From NCBI RefSeq assembly GCF_002215215.1, contig NZ_CP018632.1:4584501-4648500 (forward strand): a DNA stretch of 64,000 bases. The letters run 5' to 3'. The number at the start of each line of letters is the position of its first letter. Position 1 is the first letter of the stretch. This DNA is from Granulosicoccus antarcticus IMCC3135. GTDB lineage: Bacteria > Pseudomonadota > Gammaproteobacteria > Granulosicoccales > Granulosicoccaceae. This document shows, piece by piece, positions 28,078-37,394 of the stretch. The position numbers were made by a program, and so were the translations under genes. Under the pieces are notes generated by a model. That model saw only the letters and a list, made by a program, of their open reading frames with translations. It was not told the origin of the DNA and ran no database searches.

Positions 28078-29364
28078 CTACGAAGCATTATCACGCAGAA
28101 ATTCCATGACCATGGCCGCCGTCCACGTGAAAGTATCTCCACCCAGTGGCTCGCCAGATTTCGGATCGTAGTATTCAGCAAACCCTGACTCATCAATGAG
28201 CTTCAGGCTGGCCTGCCTGATCTTTTCGAACAGTTCGGTATGCCCTGCCCGGTCAAGCCCGTTGGCGATCATGTAGTTGATGATCAGCCAGGCAGGTCCG
28301 CGCCAGTAACGCTTGCCGTCGTAACGACTATCCGTCGGATCATGGCTGGGCACCAGGTAGTTGACCTGCTCACCCAGTGTTGTAATACGCTTTGCCAGTG
28401 ACTCCATTCTTGCCGTTGGTACACCGGCAAAAACCGGCAACAAACCACCCACGGAAGCGCTATCTACCGCCTTGCCACTCACCCTGTCAAAACAGACATA
28501 CTGTTGCAAGCGCTCATCCCACAGCGAATCCAGCGCGGCCAGACCCGCCTTGGCACGCGCCCTGTTGCGTTCTGCAACCTCAGGCTCACCCAGCGCATCG
28601 GCCAGGCTCGCCAGGTCGTTACACGAACGAATCAAAATGGCGTTGAATCCCGGATCAACCACCTTGAATGGTGATTGCTCATGCAACACCTCATTGTTCC
28701 AATCCAGTGACCTGAAGTGCTGCACCAAAGAGATGAATCGATCGTATTGCGCCATCGTAGGCCTGTGATCCGCATGAGCGTGCTGCAGATCACGGCGTTG
28801 ATACGGCTCAAGCCCCTCTGTAGGCACGGCATCCAGGGCCGCATCCCAATCAATTGAATTATCCCGTCCCGACTCCCACGGATGTATCAGCGCAACCACG
28901 CCGGTACCGTGCGGATCACGACAACGAAAGAACCATTCGTGCCAGCGGTCTATACGTTGCAATAGATGGCCAGCCTTTTCTCTTGCCAGATCCTTGTCTT
29001 TCGCACGTTCGAATAGCAGGTTGGCGGCAAAACCTGCCACCGGTGGTTGAGTGATACCGGTCGTTGGCACAGTCCGGCCCGTTCTCCACACCTCGGGCCC
29101 CGGAAAGTAGCCATCATCAAGCTTGTGAAAAATGATATGCGGCACCATGCCATCATCCCACTGGTGCTCGAACAGAGTGACAAGCTCGGTCCAGGCACGT
29201 GCTTCGTCCACGTGTTGCTGGCCGATGGCAACCAGGCATGAATCCCAGTTCCATTGAAACGGATAAAGCCCGCTGGTGGGCACGGTGTAGTGACCACGAT
29301 CGTTGATATCAAGAATCTGGGCAGCGCGCTTGTACAGGTCGTCGCGATGTGTATTTTGTGCCAT
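28078..29364 (-). CDS. GH63/MGH1-like glycoside hydrolase (glycosylglycerate hydrolase type)
   Basis: A 428-residue (alpha/alpha)6-barrel hydrolase. Family blocks are YPFQWNWDSCLVAIGQQH, WDDGMVPHIIFHKLDDGYFP, LIHPWESGRDNS and YWRGPAWLIINYMIANGL. These match the mannosylglycerate/glucosylglycerate hydrolases that cleave these osmolytes to hexose and glycerate; trehalase-like or debranching activity is the alternative. No signal peptide, so it acts in the cytoplasm on imported substrate. It is the last gene of the LacI-ABC transporter cluster, 38 bp after the ATPase gene. Confidence 0.78.
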   Translation of the reverse strand: MAQNTHRDDLYKRAAQILDINDRGHYTVPTSGLYPFQWNWDSCLVAIGQQHVDEARAWTELVTLFEHQWDDGMVPHIIFHKLDDGYFPGPEVWRTGRTVPTTGITQPPVAGFAANLLFERAKDKDLAREKAGHLLQRIDRWHEWFFRCRDPHGTGVVALIHPWESGRDNSIDWDAALDAVPTEGLEPYQRRDLQHAHADHRPTMAQYDRFISLVQHFRSLDWNNEVLHEQSPFKVVDPGFNAILIRSCNDLASLADALGEPEVAERNRARAKAGLAALDSLWDERLQQYVCFDRVSGKAVDSASVGGLLPVFAGVPTARMESLAKRITTLGEQVNYLVPSHDPTDSRYDGKRYWRGPAWLIINYMIANGLDRAGHTELFEKIRQASLKLIDESGFAEYYDPKSGEPLGGDTFTWTAAMVMEFLRDNAS

Positions 29365-29402
29365 GTGATTAAGTTCGAATATGTTGAAAGACGACGCCGC
29401 TG

Positions 29403-30485
29403 TCAGACTGACGCAATGGCAAGTTCGCTGCCTGGATCAAACCAGCGAACACGATCACTAACCGGTGACCATTGCAGTTCATCGCCCGACTTGATCGGAT
29501 CGTCACTGTCCAGAACCACACGCAACATCTGATCATCGATCTTGCAACTGGCCAGCAAGTGGGAGCCTAAGGGTTCAAGTATGCGCACTGTGGCCGAGAA
29601 CACCGGCTGCTGCTCTGTCGATGCGTTAACGGAACCTGTCGGATGCACTCTGATGTCTTCCGGACGAATCCCGAAACGCAGCTTTGCTTGACCTCCGGCA
29701 GGGCCAGAAACCCGTACTCCACCTACATTCCAGAAACCATCACCTGCGGGCGTAGCATCCAGAAAATTCATCGGTGGGTTACCAATAAAGGATCCGACAA
29801 AGTGAGCAGCCGGGTTTCTGTACACTTCAACAGCGGAGGCTGCCTGCACGATTTCACCCTTGTTCATGATGGCAATACGATCGGCCATACTCATGGCTTC
29901 AACCTGATCATGCGTCACATAAATGGTGGTCGTCTTGCTCTCTGCCAATACCGTTTTCAGCTCCGCACGCATCTCCATGCGCAGCAAGGCATCCAGGTTC
30001 GACAGCGGCTCATCCATCAACAGCACTTCAGGCTCGGTCGCCAGCGCACGAGCCACCGCGACACGTTGTCGCTGTCCGCCACTGAGCTGACCTGAATAAC
30101 GCTGTAGCAACGCTTCTATATGCATCAATTCGGCGGTGCGATTGACCCGCTTGTCCACTTCGGGCTGAGGCAGCTTGGCCATGCGCAAACCAAAGGCGAT
30201 ATTTTCATAAACCGTCAAATGGGGAAATACCGCGTAGTTCTGGAACACCATGGCGATGCCACGATCACGAGGTGGTAACTGATCCACCCGTCTGTCACCG
30301 ATCCACACCTCACCAGAGGTGGCGGTCTCCAGTCCTGCCACAATTCTTAAAAGGGTCGTCTTGCCGCACCCTGAGGCTCCTAGCAGCACAAGGAATTCCT
30401 GATCAGCAATGGTCAGGTCGATGGAGTGCAAGGCATGAGTTGACCCGTACTGCTTGGCCACTTGCTTGATTTTGATTTCTGCCAC
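29403..30485 (-). CDS. Sugar ABC transporter ATP-binding protein (MsmK/UgpC type)
   Basis: A 360-residue ATPase: Walker A GASGCGKTT, signature LSGGQRQRVAVARAL, Walker B VLLMDEPLSNLD, switch His in TIYVTHDQVEA, and a C-terminal MalK-like regulatory domain (~240-360, with FGIRPEDIRVHP). It energises the two permeases upstream. Translation probably starts at GTG 30485, preceded by AGGTG; the frame open to 30569 is not supported. Confidence 0.92.
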   Translation of the reverse strand: MAEIKIKQVAKQYGSTHALHSIDLTIADQEFLVLLGASGCGKTTLLRIVAGLETATSGEVWIGDRRVDQLPPRDRGIAMVFQNYAVFPHLTVYENIAFGLRMAKLPQPEVDKRVNRTAELMHIEALLQRYSGQLSGGQRQRVAVARALATEPEVLLMDEPLSNLDALLRMEMRAELKTVLAESKTTTIYVTHDQVEAMSMADRIAIMNKGEIVQAASAVEVYRNPAAHFVGSFIGNPPMNFLDATPAGDGFWNVGGVRVSGPAGGQAKLRFGIRPEDIRVHPTGSVNASTEQQPVFSATVRILEPLGSHLLASCKIDDQMLRVVLDSDDPIKSGDELQWSPVSDRVRWFDPGSELAIASV

Positions 30486-30547
30486 GATTACACCTGCAAA
30501 TGAGTTGAGTGATGAGAGTTGATGCCTGCTATAACGAGAATGTCTCG

Positions 30548-31405
30548 CTAGCGATTGGCAATGCCCCACATGGAAAACAGATACTTCCTCACCAGGAAGA
30601 TGAATATGAGCGCTGGTAATACCAGAACGGCTCCGCCAGCAAACTTCAAGTGCAACGGCGCAAATGACAGACTTTGCAATAAAAAGGCGGGCAAGGTTCT
30701 GTTCTCGATGGTGAGCACCGCGGCTGCAAATACCTCATTCCATGAAATAACAAACGCAAAGATGGCTGAGGCGGCAATACCCGGCAGTACCAGCGGAAAG
30801 ATGACTTTCTGGAACGCCTGCAGACGACTGCATCCCAGTGTCCAGGCAGCCTCCTCCAACTCAATGGGAATGCCTGAAAACAGCGAGTAGGTAATCAGCA
30901 CAGCAAACGGCAGAGCCAGTGTGGTATGTACTAATGCAAGTCCGAGTATGGAATCGTCCAGACCAATACGGATGTACATGACCGCCAATGGCAGCGCCAG
31001 CAAGGGCAACGGGAACGCCCTGGTCATCAACACCAGTACACGAAATGTGCTTTTGCCGGTGAAGTCGAAACGCGACAGGGCATACCCTGCTGGCGCACCG
31101 GCCAGAATGGACAACACCATGGTGACGGTGGCGACTTTGACCGAGCTCCACAAGGCTTGACCCACGCCTGCAAAATTCAGGAAGAAGCTGACACTATCGG
31201 TGTTCAGATCAGGGAACAGACTCTTGGGAAACGCATTGACATCCTCCGGCGAGGACAGCGTGTTGACCGCCAGCAGATAGATGGGTACCAGCACCCACAG
31301 ACACAACAACACGACGACGCCGGTAAAAATGTATTTGTGCAACGGACTTCGCCCATGCACTGGACCGTCGAACATCACTTTGGCCGGTTGGATTTGCTGA
31401 CTCAT
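30548..31405 (-). CDS. Sugar ABC transporter permease (MalG-like)
   Basis: A 285-residue permease with six hydrophobic segments and the cytoplasmic coupling loop EAAWTLGCSRLQAFQKVIFP followed by LVLPG. It overlaps the preceding permease gene by 4 bp (ATGA), so the two are translationally coupled. It forms the membrane channel with the MalF-like partner. Confidence 0.92.
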   Translation of the reverse strand: MSQQIQPAKVMFDGPVHGRSPLHKYIFTGVVVLLCLWVLVPIYLLAVNTLSSPEDVNAFPKSLFPDLNTDSVSFFLNFAGVGQALWSSVKVATVTMVLSILAGAPAGYALSRFDFTGKSTFRVLVLMTRAFPLPLLALPLAVMYIRIGLDDSILGLALVHTTLALPFAVLITYSLFSGIPIELEEAAWTLGCSRLQAFQKVIFPLVLPGIAASAIFAFVISWNEVFAAAVLTIENRTLPAFLLQSLSFAPLHLKFAGGAVLVLPALIFIFLVRKYLFSMWGIANR

Positions 31406-32250
31406 ACCCGTGCTCCCTTAGGCACTCGCAAGGCCCACATGATCAACAGAGTGAAGGCAATGGAAATTGCCAGGATAACCAGCGCATAGGCCGCTGCTAC
31501 GTGAGCATCACGCAATTCATACTGCCATGTGAAGACTTCGCTCATCAGCACCGGCAGGTTGGTGCCTCCCAGAGCCACCACAACCGCAAACACTTCAAAT
31601 GCCAGAATGACACGCAGAATCATGGCCGTCTGCAAGCTTGGCTTGAGCATGGGCAAGGTGACTCGCGTGAAACGCTGCCAGCGGCTGGCACCGAAGACCT
31701 CGGCGGCTTCCGCATATTCTTTCGGTATCAGTCCCATCCCGGCAACCAGTATGACCAGTACGATGGAGGTGGCCCGCCATATTTCAGCCAGCACTATCGC
31801 CAGGAAAATAATGCCCTTGTTCTCATAGCCCAGAAAGCCTACCGGCTGTTCGACGACGCCCAGAGTGTGCAGAAAACTGTTGAGAAAACCGGATTGCTCA
31901 AAGATTGCCAGCCAGATCAGACCGGCGGCCAGATCTGAAATACCCAGTGGGATTGTCCAGATATAAAGGACTGCATCCCGACCTCGTTTCATGCCATTGA
32001 CCAGCGTTGCCATGTAAATGGCCAATGCCATCTGGAACGGTACGACGGCCAGAGCCAACAACAGGGTATTGATCAGAGCGGTGTTGAATTTCCAGTGAGA
32101 GGCCATCTCCTGAAAGAAACTGGAGGTGAATTCACCGGTATCAGTAGTAAAGGCCTGCCACGCAACCAGCGTGAACGGATAGATGAAGAATATGCACAGA
32201 AACAATGTGGCTGGTAACAGCAACATATAGGGAAGGCTTTTCGAATACAT
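31402..32250 (-). CDS. Sugar ABC transporter permease (MalF/UgpA-like)
   Basis: A 282-residue permease, six hydrophobic segments, coupling loop EYAEAAEVFGASRWQRFTRV then TLPMLKPSL. The short N-terminus and absence of a large periplasmic loop fit the UgpA-type subgroup. It is separated from the binding-protein gene by a 112-bp gap that contains a GC-rich hairpin. Confidence 0.92.
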   Translation of the reverse strand: MYSKSLPYMLLLPATLFLCIFFIYPFTLVAWQAFTTDTGEFTSSFFQEMASHWKFNTALINTLLLALAVVPFQMALAIYMATLVNGMKRGRDAVLYIWTIPLGISDLAAGLIWLAIFEQSGFLNSFLHTLGVVEQPVGFLGYENKGIIFLAIVLAEIWRATSIVLVILVAGMGLIPKEYAEAAEVFGASRWQRFTRVTLPMLKPSLQTAMILRVILAFEVFAVVVALGGTNLPVLMSEVFTWQYELRDAHVAAAYALVILAISIAFTLLIMWALRVPKGARV

Positions 32251-32298
32251 GGGATACCTTTTCGAGAAAAACCGGAAGATGACGATATTGTCAATTCA

Positions 32299-32323
32299 CC
32301 CGCCCGGCTTATGGCCGGACGGG
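32299..32323 (-). terminator. Intercistronic hairpin between binding-protein and permease genes
   Basis: Stem CCCG-x-CCGGC / GCCGG-x-CGGG with one mismatch and a short loop. No U-run follows, so it probably slows RNA decay or partly terminates, letting the binding protein be made in excess. Confidence 0.55.
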
Positions 32324-32362
32324 CTACAGATTTACTACTTCACAAAGTTACAAACGCTAGAA

Positions 32363-33637
32363 CTAGTCGACCGGACAAGCACCTTCGGAAGGCGCATCAG
32401 GAGCCCAGCAAGGAGCACCAGCTTCCTCCATGATCTTGCGCAGGCTGTCGGCCTGATCATCAAGTACTTCTCTGACATCCTGGCCCGCCAGGACGATGCG
32501 TTCGAAAGCGTCCACATAGACGGCGTTGAATTTTCCACCCAGATCGCCCAGACCTACCGGCAAAAGTCCCGGGTTGGCATCAGCAGAACCGGACATGGCA
32601 GCTACGGCAGCACCGGCCGCTTTCACAGAGGCAGGCATATCATCAGGCAGCTCGACGTCAACCACTGGGAAGAAGTTGGTCGCACGCAGCGTTTCTATCT
32701 GTACTTCAGGCTGGCTCATGTAGCTGATCAGATTTTTGGCAGCTTCCATGTCAGGCGCAGAGTTTGGTACAGCCATACCAACAACCACCGGCATGAAGCC
32801 ACGACCCGTAGGACCTGCAGGCGCAGGGAAAGCGATGAAATCATCAGGACGCTGGTTAAAGGCGTCAGCCAGGCGCGCAGTATGATCAAACACGACCCAG
32901 ACTTCATCGGTCAGCAGTTGTTCCTGCATGAAGGAGAAGTTGGTGGAACTGCGATTGGTGTAGCTCCACAGTTCCTTGAACTTGTTCCAGGCCAGTTCAG
33001 CTTCGGCGGAACGAAATTTCGTGACCATGGAATTGGTGTAGGACGGATACATATAGCCCTGGAAAAAACGGTGCTTCAGACCCTTGGGACCTGCCGGAAA
33101 ACCGAACTTGGGAGAGCCTGTTTCTTCCGCCATCGTCTTGGACCAGGCAATCAGCTGGTCGTAGCTCAGTGCATTGATGTCCGCACCTTCAGGCAAGAAT
33201 TCCAGCGCCTTCTTGTTGGCCGCCATGATGTAGGTAGCCTGCATCCAGGGTATGTACTTCTGTTCATCGGTACCCAGCTTGCCCAGTTCCAGAAACGTCT
33301 TGTTCATGCTTGACGTGTCCAGCTCGGACAAGTCAACAAGACCATCGCTCAATTCGATCAGATCACCATGCAGTGATCCCAGAACACCGATCTTGCCTTC
33401 TCCAGCCTGCAATTCCGCCTGGATACGAGTCAGCCAGGGGCCACCCTCGCTGGGCGCAAAGTCAGCGCCACCTTCAAAATCAGCCAGAACCTTTTCACGC
33501 ATGATCTGCTGCTCCTCCGGCGGATTGGCCTGTGTCGACCAGAACAGCACTTCAGCGTTCGCTGCGCCCATGGCTGCCGCGGACAAGCCGGTGGCCAATG
33601 TCAGCGACAAGAGAGTTTTTACTGGTTTCATATTCAT
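32363..33637 (-). CDS. Sugar ABC transporter substrate-binding protein
   Basis: A 424-residue periplasmic receptor with signal peptide MNMKPVKTLLSLTLATGLSA and a cleavage site after ANA (~residue 28). The body is a cluster-1 (MalE-like) sugar-binding fold: VLFWSTQANPPEEQQIMREK, GVLGSLHGDLIELSDG, MPVVVGMAVPNSAPDMEAAK. A cysteine pair in the tail (APCWAPDAPSEGACPVD) may form a disulfide. With the GH63-like enzyme, the cargo is probably a glycosylated glycerate or glycerol; this is inference. Confidence 0.9.
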   Translation of the reverse strand: MNMKPVKTLLSLTLATGLSAAAMGAANAEVLFWSTQANPPEEQQIMREKVLADFEGGADFAPSEGGPWLTRIQAELQAGEGKIGVLGSLHGDLIELSDGLVDLSELDTSSMNKTFLELGKLGTDEQKYIPWMQATYIMAANKKALEFLPEGADINALSYDQLIAWSKTMAEETGSPKFGFPAGPKGLKHRFFQGYMYPSYTNSMVTKFRSAEAELAWNKFKELWSYTNRSSTNFSFMQEQLLTDEVWVVFDHTARLADAFNQRPDDFIAFPAPAGPTGRGFMPVVVGMAVPNSAPDMEAAKNLISYMSQPEVQIETLRATNFFPVVDVELPDDMPASVKAAGAAVAAMSGSADANPGLLPVGLGDLGGKFNAVYVDAFERIVLAGQDVREVLDDQADSLRKIMEEAGAPCWAPDAPSEGACPVD

Positions 33638-33642
33638 TTTCT

Positions 33643-34716
33643 CTAGTGGTTGGTGATTGAAGAAACAACAGGTGCAGGTGCGGGCGCAGGCCCATGACTA
33701 CCGCGCTTGATCAGTATTGGTTCGATCATGGTTTGGGTGATGCCTGTCTGGCCATCCAGGATGTTTGCCAGCAGTGCGGCCATCTGGCGGGCTGTATCCT
33801 GAGTCGACTGGTCAAACGTGGTGAGCCCGGGCTTGGCATAAGCAGACTCGGGAATATTGTCATAGCCGATAACGCTCAGCTCGTCGGGAACACTGATTCC
33901 CATTTGCGCGGCACGCTCCAGAACACACAGACCCATCTCGTCAGTGAGCGCCAGAATGACCGTGGGGCGATGCCGGTCATTGAGTAACTGGTTGACCGAG
34001 AATTCACGCGCATCGATGTCGAACTGAGGAACACGCTGAATAACGACACTGACGTCCGGATCATTCTGCTCGGCAATCGCCTCTTGCAATCCCTCCTCAC
34101 GATGACTGCGAAAGCTCATGGCTTCAGTGATGGATAGAAGACCAAAACGGCGATGGCCCAGTGAATACAACCATTTGAACATATCCGAAAATGCCTTCTT
34201 TCCATCGGTATCGATCCAGCTGTGCTCCGCACTGTTCTCCAGCGTTCTGCCATGAGTCACGAAAGGAAAGCCTCGTTTGATCAGGTAGTCAACGCGCTCA
34301 TCGTGCTCGGCGATACGGTTCAGAACAATGCCATCTGCCCTGCCCGACTCCACCACGTGCCGCAAGACACCCAGATCGGTCTGGTTGGAGGCGACCGTGG
34401 ACAGAAACAGGTCGCGCCCACACTCAACCAGGCCTTCACTCAGTCCGGTAATGTACTCGCCCAAAAACGGATCAATACGAGCCCGGTCACGCAACGGGAA
34501 GATCAGACAGACAAAATTGGTGCGGCCGGTGACCAGCGATCTGGCTGCCGAATTAGGCGAATATCCGGCACGCGCAGCCGCATCAAGCACGCGTTGGCGT
34601 GTGGCTGGCGCCACATCCGAAAAACCACCCAGAGCACGAGACACGGTCGTCACGGACAGATTCAGCTCTGTCGCGATACCCTTCAATGTGCCTTTACTGT
34701 CCTGTACCGCTGCCAT
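33643..34716 (-). CDS. LacI-family transcriptional regulator
   Basis: A 357-residue regulator: N-terminal LacI headpiece (LKGIATELNLSVTTVSRALG, hinge YSPNSAARSLVTGR) and a sugar-binding core (~65-340) with VIGYDNIPESAYAKPGLTTF. It lies only 5 bp upstream of the binding-protein gene and heads the operon. A perfect 18-bp palindrome 30 bp before its start codon is the likely autoregulatory operator, so regulator and transporter would be induced together. Confidence 0.93.
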   Translation of the reverse strand: MAAVQDSKGTLKGIATELNLSVTTVSRALGGFSDVAPATRQRVLDAAARAGYSPNSAARSLVTGRTNFVCLIFPLRDRARIDPFLGEYITGLSEGLVECGRDLFLSTVASNQTDLGVLRHVVESGRADGIVLNRIAEHDERVDYLIKRGFPFVTHGRTLENSAEHSWIDTDGKKAFSDMFKWLYSLGHRRFGLLSITEAMSFRSHREEGLQEAIAEQNDPDVSVVIQRVPQFDIDAREFSVNQLLNDRHRPTVILALTDEMGLCVLERAAQMGISVPDELSVIGYDNIPESAYAKPGLTTFDQSTQDTARQMAALLANILDGQTGITQTMIEPILIKRGSHGPAPAPAPVVSSITNH

Positions 34717-35206
34717 ATAACTCCGTCGAGGTCAATGAAACTGCCATCCGAAACGTTTCGGATACACAGTATCACAACGTTTGTTCCTGTAAAGCATTTA
34801 TTATTAGAACTGCCCTGGAATTTCGCTAAACGACCGTTCAGGCGTTCAAAACCACTCTAACAATGAACAATGTTGCATAACACTCAGACTCTGCCATCGT
34901 GAAATGAATCACACATTCACCCGATGAGTACCTGTCACGATAATCGCGATTTCCAGGCGTCTTGCAAACCTGAACAGCATGGTCAGTCAGGAAGCAACTC
35001 CAAGCATCGGCTCTATAATGCAGCTCAGGCACAGCCGAGCAGGACTTCCTTGATTCGATAACAGCAAGAATTCGACAATCGTTTTTCGTATAGAAATGCC
35101 AGATTTCACAAATAGCCGTTTTTCGGGCTATATTGGCCACAGGCATGGGCGATGACTATGTCGTTCGAAATAATTCGTATCACCACACACTCAGGAGAAA
35201 ATACCA
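34717..35206. other. 490-bp intergenic region between lacI-like and DUF3461 genes
   Basis: Divergent promoters are expected. The LacI palindrome (34746-34763) and a nearby imperfect ACAACGTTTGTT copy around 34774-34785 are the only structured elements I see. AGGAGA lies just upstream of the DUF3461 start. No gene is apparent in the rest. Confidence 0.5.
34746..34763. promoter_or_regulatory. LacI-type operator
   Basis: ATCCGAAACGTTTCGGAT is a perfect 18-bp palindrome with the central CG typical of LacI-family operators. It sits between the divergent regulator and DUF3461 genes, 30 bp from the regulator start. Confidence 0.8.
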
Positions 35207-35671
35207 ATGGCTGGAAATCCGACTGATACAGACAAGCAATACCCCTCACTGACAGAAATGGGCATTGTCCGATTCAATGAAATCTCTCATTACAGTCTGC
35301 GCCAGAGTGGTCCTGACAAGGATGTATTGCGAATCATCTACAATCGCGCCAAAGGCTCCTTTCTACCGCATACCCGCAAATACAAATTTGGCCGCGCGCC
35401 AAAAACCGTGGTTGCTGATGGCGGCACAGCACGCATGGAACACACCTACGAAATTTCCCCGTTCCTGCTCAAGGCCGTGCACGAACTCGATGAACTGGTA
35501 AAGATCAATCAACACGATTCAAGCGCTTCATCTCACGAAGATCTGCAAACCGATCTCATGAATGAAATGAATGAATTGAAGCAACTGATCAACGAGTCAA
35601 CCTCATCCGACAACAAGGCTGCCGTACTGGCAAAAATCGACAGTGTCAGCAAGCATATCGAAGCGCTCTAG
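35207..35671 (+). CDS. DUF3461 family protein
   Basis: A 154-residue protein recognised by YPSLTEMGIVRFNEISHYSL, FLPHTRKYKFGRAPKT and ARMEHTYEISPFLLKAVHEL, the DUF3461 pattern conserved in gammaproteobacteria. The C-terminal ~45 residues form a charged helical tail. Function unknown. AGGAGA precedes ATG 35207. Confidence 0.85.
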   Translation: MAGNPTDTDKQYPSLTEMGIVRFNEISHYSLRQSGPDKDVLRIIYNRAKGSFLPHTRKYKFGRAPKTVVADGGTARMEHTYEISPFLLKAVHELDELVKINQHDSSASSHEDLQTDLMNEMNELKQLINESTSSDNKAAVLAKIDSVSKHIEAL

Positions 35672-35694
35672 CGTCACTGCCTGAGGAGGCACAC

Positions 35695-36402
35695 TCAGTC
35701 GTCGAGAAAGAAATCGATCAGACGACGGGTCAATGCCTTCTCCGGATCAATATTTGGCCACACGGCGTAGACACCCATATCCGGCACGCCCCACTCGGGC
35801 AGAAGCTGGACAAGACTGCCCGAGGCGACCTCCTCTTCGATCTCGTCGAACGGGAGAAGCCGAAAGCCTAATCCCGCAAGGAGCGCGGATTTTGCCGAAC
35901 CGATAGTGCCCACCTCGAGGCGAATATTCTCAGGCTTGAACGGAACAGACACGCCATCACACACGAAGGTATCCGTATTGGGCAGGCTTGACATCGCGAT
36001 GTAGTCGCAAGCCGCAAGATCTTCGAACGTCTTCACCGCCGGGTACAAGCGGGCAAAACTCCAAAGCTTCTGACGCAATCGTGCTCGCCCACCCCAGGCC
36101 GGCATCGTGATGTGCAGTGTACCGACGGGGTCGTCGCCAACAGCCGTCAATGCATCGATGGCCTCCTCGCCTGCGGCGACCATCCGGCGGGCGGGCGACA
36201 GCGCGGTCTGACCCTCGGCGGTCAGGGACATCGAGTGCGTTGAGCGGAAGAACAGCGCCGTACCCATCTTCTGAGCCTCAAGCCGGGAAAGGTGATGACT
36301 GACAACCGACGTCGAGAGCTTCAAGCGACGCCCCGCTGCGCTAAGACTACCTGTGTCGGCAACAGCGACGAACACCGCTAGTCCGCGATAGCTATCGATC
36401 AT
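35695..36402 (-). pseudogene. LysR-family regulator with internal in-frame deletion
   Basis: A 235-residue LysR protein, about 60 shorter than normal. The winged helix is intact (YRGLAVFVAVADTGSLSAAG, LFFRSTHSMSLT). The effector domain runs to FARLYPAV, then jumps to KTFEDLAACDYIAM; the usual block between these points (first ligand-binding strands, SDR..DL..EGFD..R.G region) is missing, roughly 55 residues. The frame stays open, so a protein may be made but ligand sensing is probably lost. It diverges from the broken SnoaL-like gene, its likely former target. Confidence 0.7.
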
Positions 36403-36501
36403 CTTTCCAATCCTTCGAAATGTCTTTTAGCCAAATACTGGCTATTCGAGACGGGGCGCCAAGCCTATCCCTATCGTCAGAGCTGTCTACCAGAGAACAC
36501 T

Positions 36502-36629
36502 ATGAAACGCAGAACTTGATCAAGACTTCAGTGGGCGCCGCACTGGCATTGACCCTTGGACAACACGCAGGAGCACAGGAATTGGACGATCAGACACAGG
36601 TGTATACGACGCTCAATACCCGCGCATAG
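36502..36629 (+). pseudogene. Signal-peptide fragment of a secreted SnoaL-like protein (5' part)
   Basis: ATG 36502 begins MKRRT then stops; the neighbouring frame continues LIKTSVGAALALTLGQHAGA, so a one-base frameshift splits a clear signal peptide. The coding remnant runs into the IS21-family element at 36630. The rest of the gene appears on the other side from 40291. Continuing from this side into the downstream frame needs a second frameshift, so the gene is decayed as well as interrupted. Confidence 0.65.
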
Positions 36630-36893
36630 TTGCCGGGGAGCTAGTGCATTATAAAACAACCCTGCTCATCACTTCTGTTCAGGGTTCCAGGTTAGTTTGT
36701 TACCGATCCTCTGATTCGCGTGACACAGACTCAATCAACTGATAGGAAGGAATGGCCGTGTAGAAAGACGCGACGCCAGTCCTGATTTGACGGTCCGATC
36801 TGACGCCGCATCCCCAACCGTGTTTTCACACAGCCAAGTGAAGTATCGCACTTCATTAGGTTTCAATCCAGAGCTACCCGGCAGGGATTGCCG

Positions 36894-37394
36894 ATGGACG
36901 ACCTGGACACTGCACGGCGCTACCACTGCGCTCGTTGCCACCAACCGGTCATTATCTGCCGCCACTGTGATCGAGGCAATATCTACTGCTTCGATGGATG
37001 CGCCCAGGCTGCAAATAAAGAACGCTGCAAACGAAACGCAAAACGCTACCGACGCAGTCCTAAAGGCAGGCGTAGCACTGCCGCCCGTCAACGTCGTAAC
37101 CGGTTGCGTAAAGCAATGCTTGAATCGGATCTCGAGTCGAGCAAACAACCCCCGCTCACGCTAAAGCCACCTGACTCAGAACCGAGTGCAACACCCTGCG
37201 ATTCACCCATAGTAACGCACCGGGGTTCCGTCGAGGAGTCCGGCAGTGCTCCACTGATATCCAGGCCAACACAGTCTCGTTTTGTTTACTGCAACGGGTG
37301 TCAACGTGCCTGCAATGAGGCTATGAGAATCGATTTCCTGCGAACAACACGACATCACTCTCGACATCGGAATTACAAAGGGACACCACCATGA
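36894..37394 (+). CDS. IS21-associated zinc-ribbon accessory protein
   Basis: A 166-residue protein with an N-terminal cysteine array (YHCARCHQPVIICRHCDRGN, IYCFDGCAQ) followed by a basic stretch (NAKRYRRSPKGRRSTAARQR) and a less ordered tail with CNGCQRACNEA. Such small Cys-rich proteins accompany one subgroup of IS21 transposons; their role is not established but DNA binding is plausible. AGGGA precedes ATG 36894. It overlaps istA by 4 bp. Confidence 0.75.
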   Translation: MDDLDTARRYHCARCHQPVIICRHCDRGNIYCFDGCAQAANKERCKRNAKRYRRSPKGRRSTAARQRRNRLRKAMLESDLESSKQPPLTLKPPDSEPSATPCDSPIVTHRGSVEESGSAPLISRPTQSRFVYCNGCQRACNEAMRIDFLRTTRHHSRHRNYKGTPP

